From Pseudomonas sp. PDM05 (lineage in GTDB: Bacteria > Pseudomonadota > Gammaproteobacteria > Pseudomonadales > Pseudomonadaceae), in the NCBI RefSeq assembly GCF_014851685.1, contig NZ_JACVAC010000020.1:1-64000 (forward strand): a DNA stretch of 64,000 nucleotides, written 5' to 3'. The notes under the pieces are model-generated. The model saw only the letters and a program-made list of their open reading frames with translations, made no database searches and had not been told where the DNA came from. Shown here piece after piece: positions 27,007-36,164 of the stretch (positions are counted from its first letter, which is position 1; every line of letters begins with the position of its first letter). The translations under genes and the position numbers were made by a program.

Positions 27007-27364
27007 CCTGGCCCAACTCGAAGACTCGGTAAAGTTCTACAGCGCCAGGCTCAGAAAGTTGCAGCGCTTCTGGATCCCCCTGCAAAAACAGGCGCCGCGC
27101 CTGGTGATGGTGCTGTGGGTGCTTGGGGTGAGCGCGTCGCTGTTCACCCAGTCCTATGCCCACTGGCTGTTCACCGCACCGGCGATCTGCCTGTTGATCG
27201 TCCTCGAGATCGTCATCGACGAAATGCAGATCGACCTGCTGCTGATGACCGAGGAAGCCCGTTATCTGCTCGACATCACTCGCGGTCTGTATACCGACTC
27301 ATTGCGTCCCCCCACTGCGCTGCACACAGGTGCCCCATGCCCTCCGCCACGCCACAAAGAGTGA
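26972..27364 (+). CDS. Small inner-membrane protein (130 aa)
   Basis: Not recognised. A positively charged N-terminus is followed by two hydrophobic segments (LVMVLWVLGVSASLF and WLFTAPAICLLIVLEIVI) and a cytosolic acidic/leucine-rich tail (MQIDLLLMTEEARYLLD). The 3' end overlaps the start of the ABC-type gene by 28 nt, suggesting a joint function. An upstream in-frame GTG at 26948 is an alternative start; neither has a strong ribosome site. Confidence 0.55.
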   Translation: MPLNYRSRNLIDLAQLEDSVKFYSARLRKLQRFWIPLQKQAPRLVMVLWVLGVSASLFTQSYAHWLFTAPAICLLIVLEIVIDEMQIDLLLMTEEARYLLDITRGLYTDSLRPPTALHTGAPCPPPRHKE

Positions 27365-28257
27365 TCGAGCACAGCCACAACATCGGTCAACAATCCGCCA
27401 GTCAAACCCTCAAGGCCATCGCCAGGGCCTACCCCGGCAAGTTGTTTGCCACCTTGTCGCTGGTGGCGTTGGAGAACGCGCTGCTGCTTGCCTACCCACT
27501 GTTCGCCGGGTTCGCCGTGGACGCGATTATCCGTGGCGATACCGCCAACGCGCTGTTCTATGCCCTGGTGGTGCTGGGGTTCTGGGTGGTGGGCGCGGCC
27601 CGGCGGGCTCTGGACACCCGCACCTTTACACGTATCTATGCCGACCTCGCGGTGCCGGTGATCCTCAACCAGCGCCTGCAACGCCACAGCACTTCCAAGG
27701 CCGCGGCGCGGGTGGTGCTGGCGCGGGACTTCGTGGACTTTTTCGAGAAGCACGTGCCGATCATGGCCACCGCGCTGGTGTCCATCATCGGCGCGGCGGC
27801 GATGCTGCTGGTGATCGAACCGTGGGTCGGCCTGGGCTGCCTGTTGGCCCTGGGGCTGTGCCTTACCGTGCTGCCCGGCTTCGCCCGGCGCAACGAGCAA
27901 CTGCACGAGCGCCTGAACAACCGCCTGGAGAAGGAAATCAGCCTGGTGGAACAGGTCGGCGCCCACACCCTGCGCCGCCACTACCGGGTACTGTCGCGCT
28001 TGCGTATCGGGCTGTCGGACCGCGAGGCCATCGCCTTCCTGACCATCGGGGTACTCGCGGCGTTGCTGTTTGTGCTCGCCATCACCCAACTCGCCCTGTC
28101 ACCTGCGGTCAAGGCCGGGCACATCTACGCGGTGATGACGTATTTATGGACGTTTGTCAGTTGCCTGGATGAGGCCCCAGGCATGGTCGACCAGTTGGCC
28201 AGGCTCAAGGACATCGGCAAGCGCGTTGACCCCGGGCTGGGCAGCACCACTCACTGA
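27337..28257 (+). CDS. ABC transporter six-transmembrane domain protein lacking an ATPase
   Basis: 306 residues with the architecture of an ABC exporter membrane domain (several hydrophobic spans: LVALENALLLAYPLFAGF, ALFYALVVLGFWVVG, ALVSIIGAAAMLLVI and a final pair). No Walker A, signature or Walker B motif follows, and the frame stops cleanly after the last helix. A nucleotide-binding partner is not encoded nearby. It lies downstream of a two-component system and two small proteins, so it may be a stand-alone half-exporter relative or act with a remote ATPase. Confidence 0.8.
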   Translation: MPSATPQRVIEHSHNIGQQSASQTLKAIARAYPGKLFATLSLVALENALLLAYPLFAGFAVDAIIRGDTANALFYALVVLGFWVVGAARRALDTRTFTRIYADLAVPVILNQRLQRHSTSKAAARVVLARDFVDFFEKHVPIMATALVSIIGAAAMLLVIEPWVGLGCLLALGLCLTVLPGFARRNEQLHERLNNRLEKEISLVEQVGAHTLRRHYRVLSRLRIGLSDREAIAFLTIGVLAALLFVLAITQLALSPAVKAGHIYAVMTYLWTFVSCLDEAPGMVDQLARLKDIGKRVDPGLGSTTH

Positions 28258-28275
28258 GCCCGCGCTACACCGCCT

Positions 28276-29217
28276 TCAACGCGGCGCCCGCTGGGTTTCC
28301 GAGGGCGACTCGCCAAACAGCTCGCGGTAATGGGTAGCGAAATGGCTCAGGTGAAAAAACCCCATCGCCACCGCAACTTCGCCGACGTTCTGCGTGCATG
28401 CCGACGTGGTGATCAAGCGCCGGCGCACCGCATTCAGGCGCAGGTTGCGCAGGTATTCGACAGGGCGCATGCCGGTCACCGCCTGAAAACTGTTCTGCAA
28501 GGTCCGGCGACTCACCCGCAGGTGTTCGCACAGGTCAAGAATGCTCAGGGGCGTGTCACCGCTGGCGTCGATCAGGTCCTGGCAGCGTTTGACCAGATAG
28601 GCACTCACGGTGACATTGCCACGTCGGCAGCGCACCTCATCGGTGGCGTTGCTGAACAGATCGAGAAAAGCGTTGAGCAGCGCGTCCTCCAGCATTTTTT
28701 CGGCGATGGGACTGATGGCGTCGGACTGTTCCACAAGGTGACGAAACAGCGGCTGGATGCGCTGGCGGATGCGCGCCAGCAACGCATCATCCACACTCAG
28801 CTGCGAGGTGGTCTTCAGCCGTTTGAGCTGCTCACTGGACAATTCGAAGGCCGCGAGCTTGGCGAAGCGCACCGTGTCGACATTGAACGCAAAAAAGTGC
28901 GTGCCCTCCGGCGCGTGCAGCACAAACTCCTCGGCGTCGCGCAACAGCACCACACTGTGGCTGCCCACTTGCTGCCCCTGCACCACCGGAGCACTGCCCA
29001 ACGACATCGCCGCGCACAGCCGCCCTTTTGGCGCATAGCCACGCTGGACCACGCGCTTGTCCAGCACCTCCTGGAACACCTGGAAGCGGTCGGCGGACAA
29101 CTGCCGCAGCTCACTGGTCAGGCAGCCACGGCCGAGCTGGTCGTACACCTGTCGCCAACCGTGGATCGAGCCGGCGTGTTGTTGAGGGTCATTGAAGGTT
29201 CGCGCTTCAGCAAGCAT
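28276..29217 (-). CDS. AraC-family regulator, EutR-like (aromatic operon)
   Basis: 313 residues. A long N-terminal ligand region is followed by an AraC domain with ILDLCEHLRVSRRTLQNSFQ and VGEVAVAMGFFHLSHFATHY. The overall design, including the conserved RTLQNSFQAVTGMRPVEYLR stretch, is that of EutR and of the paralogue at 49925-50887. It is the last gene of the nine-gene aromatic-type operon (43 nt after the hydratase). The ATG at 29217 follows GAGGAA. Confidence 0.87.
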   Translation of the reverse strand: MLAEARTFNDPQQHAGSIHGWRQVYDQLGRGCLTSELRQLSADRFQVFQEVLDKRVVQRGYAPKGRLCAAMSLGSAPVVQGQQVGSHSVVLLRDAEEFVLHAPEGTHFFAFNVDTVRFAKLAAFELSSEQLKRLKTTSQLSVDDALLARIRQRIQPLFRHLVEQSDAISPIAEKMLEDALLNAFLDLFSNATDEVRCRRGNVTVSAYLVKRCQDLIDASGDTPLSILDLCEHLRVSRRTLQNSFQAVTGMRPVEYLRNLRLNAVRRRLITTSACTQNVGEVAVAMGFFHLSHFATHYRELFGESPSETQRAPR

Positions 29218-29260
29218 GGTCGTGGTTCCTCGGTGGCCCCGGCATGACGGCAACTGGTGT

Positions 29261-30040
29261 TCACACTGGGACGGTATCAACCGTGAAAACCAAAGCCAGT
29301 TCCGTGCCAAACATCCGCAAGCGGTACGTGGTCGGCTGGATCGCCATCGGCGCCAGCAACGCCCCGGACAGCACCACCTGCCCCGCCTCCACCGGTTGAC
29401 CGTCAGCCAGCAGGCGGCGGATCAGCCAGCACAGGTTGACCAGCGGCGGGTCCTCGCGCTCGGCGGTATTGCCCTCGCCGCACAGCGCGCCGGCGCACTC
29501 CAGGCGATAGTCGACGCCGCTGTGTAGCAACGGATCAAACGGCGTGCGCGGCCCGATGCAATACAGCCCTGCCGCCGCGTTGTCGGCCAGGAATGCCCCG
29601 GCGCCGAACGCCCAGCCCTGCCAGCGGCAATCGGCGATCTCGAAGGCCGGCGCCACCGCGCCGATGGCGGCCAGGATGTCCTCGTCACGGTATTCACCGG
29701 GCGCCAGGCTGCGGCCCATGATGATCGCCACTTCAATCTCCAGCTTGGGCTGGATCAGCCGCGACAGGGCCACCGGTGTGCCGGGCGCGACGTGCATCGG
29801 CGTGGTCAGCGCGCCATACACCGGCTGGTCGAGGCCAAAGCGCTGTTGCGCGGCGCGGCCGGCGAAGGCGATTTTCCAGCCGCTCAGGCGCTCGCCGGCT
29901 TCCTGGCGTGCCTCCAGGCCCAGGCGTTGCAGCGCGTAGCCGGAATACACGTCCAGCGCATCCGCCGGCAGCGCTGGCAAGGCCTGCGCGCTATGCGTGG
30001 CCTGGTGCAAGCGGTTGAGCAATTCGTTGTTGCCATTCAT
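29261..30040 (-). CDS. 2-keto-4-pentenoate hydratase-like protein (MhpD family)
   Basis: 259 residues of the fumarylacetoacetate-hydrolase/hydratase fold. It carries SGWKIAFAGRAAQQRFG, the metal-site region PKLEIEVAIIMGRSL and APAFEIADCRWQG. MhpD-type enzymes add water to 2-hydroxypentadienoates after meta-cleavage of aromatic rings. It overlaps the hydroxylase gene by ATGA, so translation is coupled. A 2-oxo-acid decarboxylase of the same family cannot be excluded. Confidence 0.85.
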   Translation of the reverse strand: MNGNNELLNRLHQATHSAQALPALPADALDVYSGYALQRLGLEARQEAGERLSGWKIAFAGRAAQQRFGLDQPVYGALTTPMHVAPGTPVALSRLIQPKLEIEVAIIMGRSLAPGEYRDEDILAAIGAVAPAFEIADCRWQGWAFGAGAFLADNAAAGLYCIGPRTPFDPLLHSGVDYRLECAGALCGEGNTAEREDPPLVNLCWLIRRLLADGQPVEAGQVVLSGALLAPMAIQPTTYRLRMFGTELALVFTVDTVPV

Positions 30041-31644
30041 GAGAGTTGCTCCGCCAGCTTGCGCAGCACGCCGTCGAGCCGCTCGGGGGTGGTAATGGCG
30101 GCGACAAACCGATCCGGTCGCACCACCACAATGCAATCGCGCACCCTGGAGAACCATTCGCCCAGGCGGTTATCCACGTCTTCCACACTGATAGCCGCTG
30201 CGGCCGTCAACGGCTGGCCGCGCCCCAGGCCGCTGCGCGAACGGTTGACCTGGATAAACCGCGTATCCCAGCGCGCCCAATACGCGGCCATTTCGCCACT
30301 GAGATGCGCGTGTGGGTTGACCCGGTAACCGAGCACCGCATACGAGTTGCCCAGCACATCGTCCAGGCGTCGGCGCTGGCCGTGGGCATCTTCGATATGC
30401 GGCTGCACAAACAGTTGGCCAACCAGATCGTCCTCGCGCAATTCGGCACGTTCGTGATGCACCAGGCCCTTGGTGATGGTTGCCTTGGGTTTGAACTTGA
30501 ACTCCAGCAAATGCGAGCGCAGGTTGTCGACGCTGTTCACTGCCTGGAACAACCAGTCGCGCACCCCGGCCATCAACGGATTGGTCAGGCCCAGCACCGC
30601 GCCCATGTTGTCGGCCAGGGCCACCAGTTCGGTCGCGTGCCCGCGGCGTTCCTGGTCGTAGCTGGCAAGAATCCCGTGGGCGGCGCGGCCCTGGAGGATC
30701 GCGGCGAGTTTCCAGGCCACGTTGGCCACGTCCCGCAGCCCGGAATTGAGGCCCTGGCCGGCCCACGGTGGCGAGATATGTGCGGCATCACCCACCAAGG
30801 CCACGCGGCCTTGGACAAACCGCGCCGCCACCCGCGAATGGTGGGTGTAGGCGCGGATGCGGATGATGTTGAGTGAGTCCACCGCATCGCCGATATGCCC
30901 ACGGATCAGGTCGCGGATTGTGCGCTCTTCGCACATCTTCGCTTCGTCTTCGCCCTCCAGCAGCATGAACTCCCAGCGCCGCTGCTGGTACGGCAGGTAA
31001 ATGCACACGAACGGCCGTTGCGGGTCGGCATGCAAGGCGGTATAGGGCGCATCCAGGGTGTCGTTGGCCGTGTCGACCACCACCCATTTGCGCGCATGGG
31101 TCAGCCCCAGCAGCTCGATGCCGAGCTTCTTGCGCACGGTGGAACGCCCGCCGTCGGCGCCGATCACGTAATCGGCACGCAGTTGATAGGTCTCGCCCTG
31201 GGCATCGCGCACCTGCAAGGTCACGCCTTCGCCGTCCTGCTCCAGTTCGAGCATTTCATGGCCTTGGCGCAACTCGACACTGGCGTGCTGGCCAAGGGTT
31301 TCGCGCAGCGTGCCTTCCAGCAACTGCTGCATGAAGATATTGCGCATCGGCCAACCGTAATGGGCGGTGCTCGGTTTGACCTCGGCGAAGCACACGCCGC
31401 GTGCGTTGTAATAACGCAGCGGCACATCGCAGATCATGTCGCGTGCGGCCAGTTCGGCGATGCCGATGCCTTGCAGTACGCGCAGGGCCTCGTCATCCAT
31501 GCCGACCGCGCGCGGGTACGGCAAGATGCAGTCGGCGAGTTCAAGGACGACGCAGTCGACACCGTACATCCCCATATAGTGTGCGGCTGTGATCCCGTTG
31601 GGGCCGCCGCCGACAATGACAACTTGGGTCTTCTCCTGCTTCAT
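30037..31644 (-). CDS. FAD-dependent aromatic hydroxylase (MhpA-like)
   Basis: 535 residues, a class A flavin monooxygenase. It contains VVIVGGGPNGITAAHYMGMY near the N-terminus, ADYVIGADGGRSTVRKKLG, and the second FAD motif ALVGDAAHISPPWAGQGLNS. Length and motifs match 3-(3-hydroxyphenyl)propionate hydroxylase (MhpA) and relatives, which add an ortho hydroxyl group to a phenol. It is followed directly by the MhpD-like gene, and an extradiol-type VOC protein is encoded upstream, giving a plausible hydroxylation-cleavage-hydration sequence. The precise aromatic substrate is unknown. Confidence 0.86.
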   Translation of the reverse strand: MKQEKTQVVIVGGGPNGITAAHYMGMYGVDCVVLELADCILPYPRAVGMDDEALRVLQGIGIAELAARDMICDVPLRYYNARGVCFAEVKPSTAHYGWPMRNIFMQQLLEGTLRETLGQHASVELRQGHEMLELEQDGEGVTLQVRDAQGETYQLRADYVIGADGGRSTVRKKLGIELLGLTHARKWVVVDTANDTLDAPYTALHADPQRPFVCIYLPYQQRRWEFMLLEGEDEAKMCEERTIRDLIRGHIGDAVDSLNIIRIRAYTHHSRVAARFVQGRVALVGDAAHISPPWAGQGLNSGLRDVANVAWKLAAILQGRAAHGILASYDQERRGHATELVALADNMGAVLGLTNPLMAGVRDWLFQAVNSVDNLRSHLLEFKFKPKATITKGLVHHERAELREDDLVGQLFVQPHIEDAHGQRRRLDDVLGNSYAVLGYRVNPHAHLSGEMAAYWARWDTRFIQVNRSRSGLGRGQPLTAAAAISVEDVDNRLGEWFSRVRDCIVVVRPDRFVAAITTPERLDGVLRKLAEQLS

Positions 31645-31704
31645 CGCTTATCACCGCTTTCTTGTTGTGGTTTTAATCTGCGCCGCCGAAGCCGCACGCG
31701 TGTA

Positions 31705-32307
31705 TCAGTGCAGCCCATCCAGCCCTTTGACCTCGTCGGCCTGCAAGCCGCCCAGGCGTGCATGCAAACGCCCGCGAGTGGCGAACGCCCAGATGATAAT
31801 CACCTCGTCTGGCGCCGGGCCGTCACCAAACATCAGCGACATGCTGTCGTAGTGGGAGCGCACATACAGGGCATCCTTGTGTGCCAGCGGTACATCAATG
31901 GTGGAACCCGGCCCACCGCGCTTGCCGGTAGACGGCACCCACGACTTGCCTCCGCCCAGCGCCACGCGCACCGGGTCGGCCGCCGGGTTGGTGAGGAACG
32001 CGTTGCCATGTTCGTACTCGCCCTGGCTGCCCACCAGGCAGGCCTTGCCGTAGCTGACGATGTCGTGCTGGCCGGCCAGCGCCTGGATACGGCGGCCGAA
32101 CTCTTCGCCCAACAGCGGCGACGGCTCCACCAGCTCGGCCAGCGACTCGCTGTAGCGCCCGGCATAGGGGTTGGCGATCACCGCCGCGACGGCGTACTTG
32201 AACAACGGCTCGCCATCGGCCAACTGGCCGGTTTCATTGGCCAGGGTTTCTTCGACAAAGCTGTACCATTTGCGGATGTGATAGGTGGCGAAATTCGCAG
32301 TTTTCAT
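31705..32307 (-). CDS. Amino acid synthesis family protein (PF06684-like)
   Basis: 200 residues. Segments ADGEPLFKYAVAAVIANPYA, IVSYGKACLVGSQGEYEHGN and KRGGPGSTIDVPLAHKDA are typical of the family named 'amino acid synthesis'. Members commonly sit in catabolic operons beside hydratases and cyclic-amide hydrolases; the reaction is not established. 10 nt separate it from the VOC gene. The start at 32307 is at the conserved MKTANFATYHIRKWYS. Confidence 0.82.
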   Translation of the reverse strand: MKTANFATYHIRKWYSFVEETLANETGQLADGEPLFKYAVAAVIANPYAGRYSESLAELVEPSPLLGEEFGRRIQALAGQHDIVSYGKACLVGSQGEYEHGNAFLTNPAADPVRVALGGGKSWVPSTGKRGGPGSTIDVPLAHKDALYVRSHYDSMSLMFGDGPAPDEVIIIWAFATRGRLHARLGGLQADEVKGLDGLH

Positions 32308-32317
32308 CGGGGTTGCC

Positions 32318-32776
32318 TCACAAGGGGTCGAGTGGGTCGAGTTTGAAATGTCGGCTGGGCGCGCCTGCTTCCTTGAACCGCGCCTTGCCACGCGCATCGT
32401 CGTGTTCGGTCTCCAGGAAAAACTCCATGCGGTTGCCGTCCGGGTCGTTGAAGTACACGCCATGGCCGATTTCATGGTCGGTGATTTTCACCACCTCCAC
32501 GCCCTTGCCCAGCAACATGCCGTACAGCTGGCGCAAGGTGGTCATGTCTCCGGCGATTTCCAGGCCGTAGTGCTGCAACCCCATGCCGCCCTGGTGGGCA
32601 CCGGGGTCGGCACGGATCAACGCAATGTCGTGATGCTTGGTGCCAAACGCCATCATCACCCAGCTTTCGCCACGGGCACTTTCGTGCATGCCCAGGATGT
32701 CGGCGTACCAGCGGGCCGACACGTCAGGGTCACTGACCCACAGCGATAAGTGCGTACGAAGGATGTCGACTTTCAT
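32318..32776 (-). CDS. Single-domain VOC protein, extradiol-dioxygenase-like
   Basis: 152 residues with the paired beta-alpha-beta modules of the vicinal oxygen chelate fold. Potential metal ligands are His in RTHLSLWVSD, His in MGLQHYGLE and Glu in DPDGNRMEFFLE, the His-His-Glu arrangement of type I extradiol dioxygenases. It stands in an operon with a flavin hydroxylase and an MhpD-like hydratase, so ring cleavage is a reasonable role. A glyoxalase-like function is the alternative. Confidence 0.83.
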   Translation of the reverse strand: MKVDILRTHLSLWVSDPDVSARWYADILGMHESARGESWVMMAFGTKHHDIALIRADPGAHQGGMGLQHYGLEIAGDMTTLRQLYGMLLGKGVEVVKITDHEIGHGVYFNDPDGNRMEFFLETEHDDARGKARFKEAGAPSRHFKLDPLDPL

Positions 32777-32787
32777 CGCGGGCCACC

Positions 32788-33828
32788 TCAGCTTTTCTTG
32801 ACGATGGATTGATGCCCGGCCTTGATCTGCGCCACGGCAGGCGTCCACAGCACATCGGCGATTTCGCTGAAATCGCGCCACTGCTTCTGCCAGCCTTCAC
32901 CGCCATTTTCCGAGGTAAACAAATGCCCGTACTTGGTGCCCGCGACGATCTGCCGTGGGTTGGCCGGGTTGATGGCGATCGCCCACACGCAGGAATTCGG
33001 TTGCTGCGGCAGCGGCAGCACTTCCCAGCTGAGCGCGGCATCGCGGGACACCAGGATTTTGCTGGTGGTGCCCGGCGTACCATCGGAAATGCTCAGGTAC
33101 AGATCGCTTTGCGTGCCCAGCGGCGCGTTCATGGCGCGGATGTAATACAGGCCGAAGGCTTCACGGCCGATAATGCCGGTCCAGGTCAGGCCCTCATCGA
33201 GGCTGCGGTAGACCGCGTTGACGCACACCACCACGATGACTTTCTGGCCATCGTTGGGCAGCACCAGGATATTGTGTACGTCCGAGTTGTAGTCCCACAG
33301 CAAGCGGTCATCGACGCGGGTCCAGCTGTCGCCGCCGTCGCGGGAGTGGAACAGGCCACCCTCTTCCAGGCCGAACCACAGCTGGTTGCGGTCGGTCGGG
33401 TCGTAGGCGAAGGCCAGCAAGCGCGGGCGGCTGACACCGTCGCAGAACTCGGGGATTTCCACCGGCGCGCGGTCCCAGGTCAGGCCACCGTCGAGGGTGC
33501 GCCACAACACCGCGCGCGACGGTGCGCCGGTGCCGACGAAAATCCGCTGGGCGTCCTGCGGATCGACCGCGACTTTCCACACCGTCTGCCCGTTGAACGG
33601 CGAGTTGATGCGCTGCCAGCGGCCGCCGGTGTCGTAGCTGACACACAGGCCCACATCCGTACCGGCGTAGATCACCTCGGGGGTGTCCGGGTGCATGCTC
33701 AACGAGCGGGTGATTGCGTCGAACTCCAGGTCCTGCCCCAGGCCGAGGCGATGCCAGGTCCGGCCATCGTCGGCGCTGCGGATCACCGCCTGCCCGACAG
33801 TTGCCACCAAAAGGGTTCCGTTACTCAT
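32788..33828 (-). CDS. BNR/sialidase-type beta-propeller protein, cytosolic
   Basis: 346 residues with repeated Asp-box motifs: RSADDGRTWHRL, RTLDGGLTWDRA, HSRDGGDSWTRV, RSLDEGLTWTG and TSENGGEGWQK. There is no signal peptide. No sialidase catalytic residues could be identified. The protein is encoded inside an aromatic-type operon with 11-12 nt spacings on both sides. Such propellers are sometimes found near aromatic and lactone-degrading genes; the role is unknown (binding, scaffold or lactonase). Confidence 0.78.
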   Translation of the reverse strand: MSNGTLLVATVGQAVIRSADDGRTWHRLGLGQDLEFDAITRSLSMHPDTPEVIYAGTDVGLCVSYDTGGRWQRINSPFNGQTVWKVAVDPQDAQRIFVGTGAPSRAVLWRTLDGGLTWDRAPVEIPEFCDGVSRPRLLAFAYDPTDRNQLWFGLEEGGLFHSRDGGDSWTRVDDRLLWDYNSDVHNILVLPNDGQKVIVVVCVNAVYRSLDEGLTWTGIIGREAFGLYYIRAMNAPLGTQSDLYLSISDGTPGTTSKILVSRDAALSWEVLPLPQQPNSCVWAIAINPANPRQIVAGTKYGHLFTSENGGEGWQKQWRDFSEIADVLWTPAVAQIKAGHQSIVKKS

Positions 33829-33840
33829 CGCTGATGCTCC

Positions 33841-34635
33841 TCAGATGAAGATGCCGCGGGTCAGGCCGCCGTCGATGCCAATGGATTCGCCGGTGACCGC
33901 ACCGGCCTTGGGGGATGCCAGGAAACCGATCAGCCAGCCCATTTCAATCGGTGCCAGGGTGCGCCGGATCGGCGTGGCGTCGATGTAGCCCTGCTCCACC
34001 TCGGCCGGGGTCTTGCCTTGCTTGACCCCTTCACGCTCGTACAGCTCCTGGATGTGCGGGGTATCCACCACGCCTGGGTGAATCAGGTTGACCGTGATAC
34101 CCGACGGGCCGAGTTGGTCAGACAGGGTCTTGGTCATGTGCGCGATGGCCAGGTTGCGCATGCCCGACAGCACTTTGCTGCCGCGCCCGGTCAGGCCGCC
34201 GATGTTGATGATGCGTCCGAAACCACCGGCTTTCATGTGCGGGGTCACGGCCTTGGCGCAGCGGAAGTAGCCGATCACCTTGGTGTTGAGGTCCGACAGC
34301 AGTTCGTCGTCGCCGGCATGTTCGATGTCATTGCGCACCACACCGGACGGTGCTGCCGCGCCGTTGACCAGGATGTCGATACGGCCGAAGTGCTTGTAGG
34401 CGGCCTCGACCATCTCCGACACGGCCGACATGTCGTTGGTGTCGCAGAACAACGGCAGCACTTCATTGCCGGTCTGCGCGGTGATTTCCTCGGCCGCCAG
34501 TTGCAGGAACGCCATGCGCCGCGCGCAGATCACCACCTTGCACCCTTCCTCGGAGAGAAACCGTGCGACTTCCTTGCCGATGCCCATACCACCACCCGTG
34601 ACGATGGCCACGCGGCCTTTCAATTCCAGATCCAT
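33841..34635 (-). CDS. SDR-family protein lacking the YxxxK catalytic pair
   Basis: 264 residues. The cofactor-binding TGGGMGIGKEVARFLSEEG, the NNAG-equivalent DILVNGAAA and the end of the Rossmann fold (TGESIGIDGGLTRG) are clear. At the site where SDRs have YxxxK, this protein has SGMRNLAIAHMTK, so Tyr is Ser and Lys is Asn. The usual catalytic serine region reads NIGGLTGR. Reduction by the standard mechanism is therefore unlikely. It lies between the propeller gene and an aldehyde dehydrogenase gene in the same operon. Confidence 0.85.
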   Translation of the reverse strand: MDLELKGRVAIVTGGGMGIGKEVARFLSEEGCKVVICARRMAFLQLAAEEITAQTGNEVLPLFCDTNDMSAVSEMVEAAYKHFGRIDILVNGAAAPSGVVRNDIEHAGDDELLSDLNTKVIGYFRCAKAVTPHMKAGGFGRIINIGGLTGRGSKVLSGMRNLAIAHMTKTLSDQLGPSGITVNLIHPGVVDTPHIQELYEREGVKQGKTPAEVEQGYIDATPIRRTLAPIEMGWLIGFLASPKAGAVTGESIGIDGGLTRGIFI

Positions 34636-34662
34636 AGCAACTACCTCGTGTGATTATTCAGT

Positions 34663-36153
34663 TCAGGTCAGATCGACAAACACGCTTTTGGTCTCGGTGT
34701 AGGCATCGATCACGTTCTTACCCATTTCCCGGCCCCAGCCGGATTGCTTGTAGCCGCCGAACGGCGAGGCCGCGTCGACCACGTTCCAGCAGTTGATCCA
34801 CACCGAGCCGGCCTTGAGTTGCGCCGCCACCCGGTGTGCCGAGCGCAGGTCGCGGGTCCACAGGCCTGCGGCGAGGCCGTAGGGCGAGTCGTTGGCGCGT
34901 ACCACCAGCTCGTCGATTTCGTTCCAGCTCATCACCGTCAGCACCGGGCCGAAGATCTCTTCGCGGGCGACACAGGCACCCTCGGCACGATCGAGGAACA
35001 CGCTGGGGGCGATGAAGTGGCCACGCTCCAGATGCGCCGGGCGTCCGCCGCCACAGATCAGCTCGGCGCCTTCTTCCTGGCCCCGTTGCAGGTAGCCCTT
35101 GACCGTATTCAATTGGCGCCCGGACACCAGCGGGCCCATGCTGCTGGCCGGGTCCAGGCCGTTGCCGAGCACGTGGGCGGCGGCATGTTTTTGCAGTTCT
35201 TCAAGGACTTGATCCAGCACGCTGGCGTGCACGTACAAACGCGACGCAGCGGTGCACACCTGGCCCTGGTTGTAGAAAATCCCGTCGGCGGCGCCTTTGG
35301 CGGCGCGCACGATGTCGGCGTCGGGCAGGATGATGTTTGGCGACTTGCCGCCCAGTTCCAGCGAGACTTTTTTCATGTTGCGCGTGGCCGCCTGGGCGAT
35401 CAGCCGCCCGACCTGGGTCGAGCCGGTAAAGGCGATCTTGTCGACATCGGGGTGTTCGGCCAGCGGTGCGCCGGTCTCCGCGCCCAGGCCGGTGACCAGG
35501 TTGACCACACCGGCGGGGAACCCCGCCTGCTCGATCAACTGCACCAGACGGATCGCCACCAGCGGCGTCTGCTCGGCAGGCTTGAGCACCGCCACGCACC
35601 CGGTGGCCAGCGCCGGGCCGAGCTTCCACACGCACATGTTCAGCGGGAAATTCCACGGCACGATCAGCGCGCAGACCCCCACCGGCTCACGCAAGGTGTA
35701 GTTGAGCATCGGCGCACCACTGGCCGGTGACACCGGCAACGTGCTGCCTTCGATCTTGGTCGGCCAGCCGGCGAAGTAACGCAGGATGGTCGCGGCGCTG
35801 GCTGCTTCACCACGCGCGGCAGCGATGGGCTTGCCGTTTTCCAGGGTGATCAGTTGCGCCAGCTCTTCGCGGTGCTGGTCGAGCAGGTCCGCCAGGCGGA
35901 ACAGCAACAGGCCGCGCTGGGCCGGTGACTGCAACGCCCAGGGGCCGGTGAAGGCCGCTCGTGCGGCAGCCACGGCGGCATCCACATCCCGCGCGCCGCC
36001 CTGGGCGACTTCGGTCAGGGTGTCTTCGGTCGCCGGGTTTTCCACCGCGAACCGGCGGCCATCGGCGGCGTCCTGCCAGGTGCCGCCGATAAACAAGCGA
36101 CCCGGTTGCGACAAAAAGGCCTGGACGGCGGGCAATACTTCGAACGTTTTCAT
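34663..36153 (-). CDS. NAD(P)-dependent aldehyde dehydrogenase (aromatic operon)
   Basis: 496 residues. Motifs in order: VCALIVPWNFPLNMCVWK (substrate/cofactor), the general-base Glu in KVSLELGGKSPNI, the nucleophile Cys in NQGQVCTAASRL and EEIFGPVLTVMSW. Closest in style to betaine/phenylacetaldehyde-type ALDHs. It follows the thiamine-diphosphate enzyme by 11 nt, and a 2-oxoacid decarboxylase plus ALDH pair would convert an aryl 2-oxoacid to the shorter carboxylate. Start at MKTFEVLPAVQ. Confidence 0.92.
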   Translation of the reverse strand: MKTFEVLPAVQAFLSQPGRLFIGGTWQDAADGRRFAVENPATEDTLTEVAQGGARDVDAAVAAARAAFTGPWALQSPAQRGLLLFRLADLLDQHREELAQLITLENGKPIAAARGEAASAATILRYFAGWPTKIEGSTLPVSPASGAPMLNYTLREPVGVCALIVPWNFPLNMCVWKLGPALATGCVAVLKPAEQTPLVAIRLVQLIEQAGFPAGVVNLVTGLGAETGAPLAEHPDVDKIAFTGSTQVGRLIAQAATRNMKKVSLELGGKSPNIILPDADIVRAAKGAADGIFYNQGQVCTAASRLYVHASVLDQVLEELQKHAAAHVLGNGLDPASSMGPLVSGRQLNTVKGYLQRGQEEGAELICGGGRPAHLERGHFIAPSVFLDRAEGACVAREEIFGPVLTVMSWNEIDELVVRANDSPYGLAAGLWTRDLRSAHRVAAQLKAGSVWINCWNVVDAASPFGGYKQSGWGREMGKNVIDAYTETKSVFVDLT

Positions 36154-36164
36154 GGTCGATTCCT

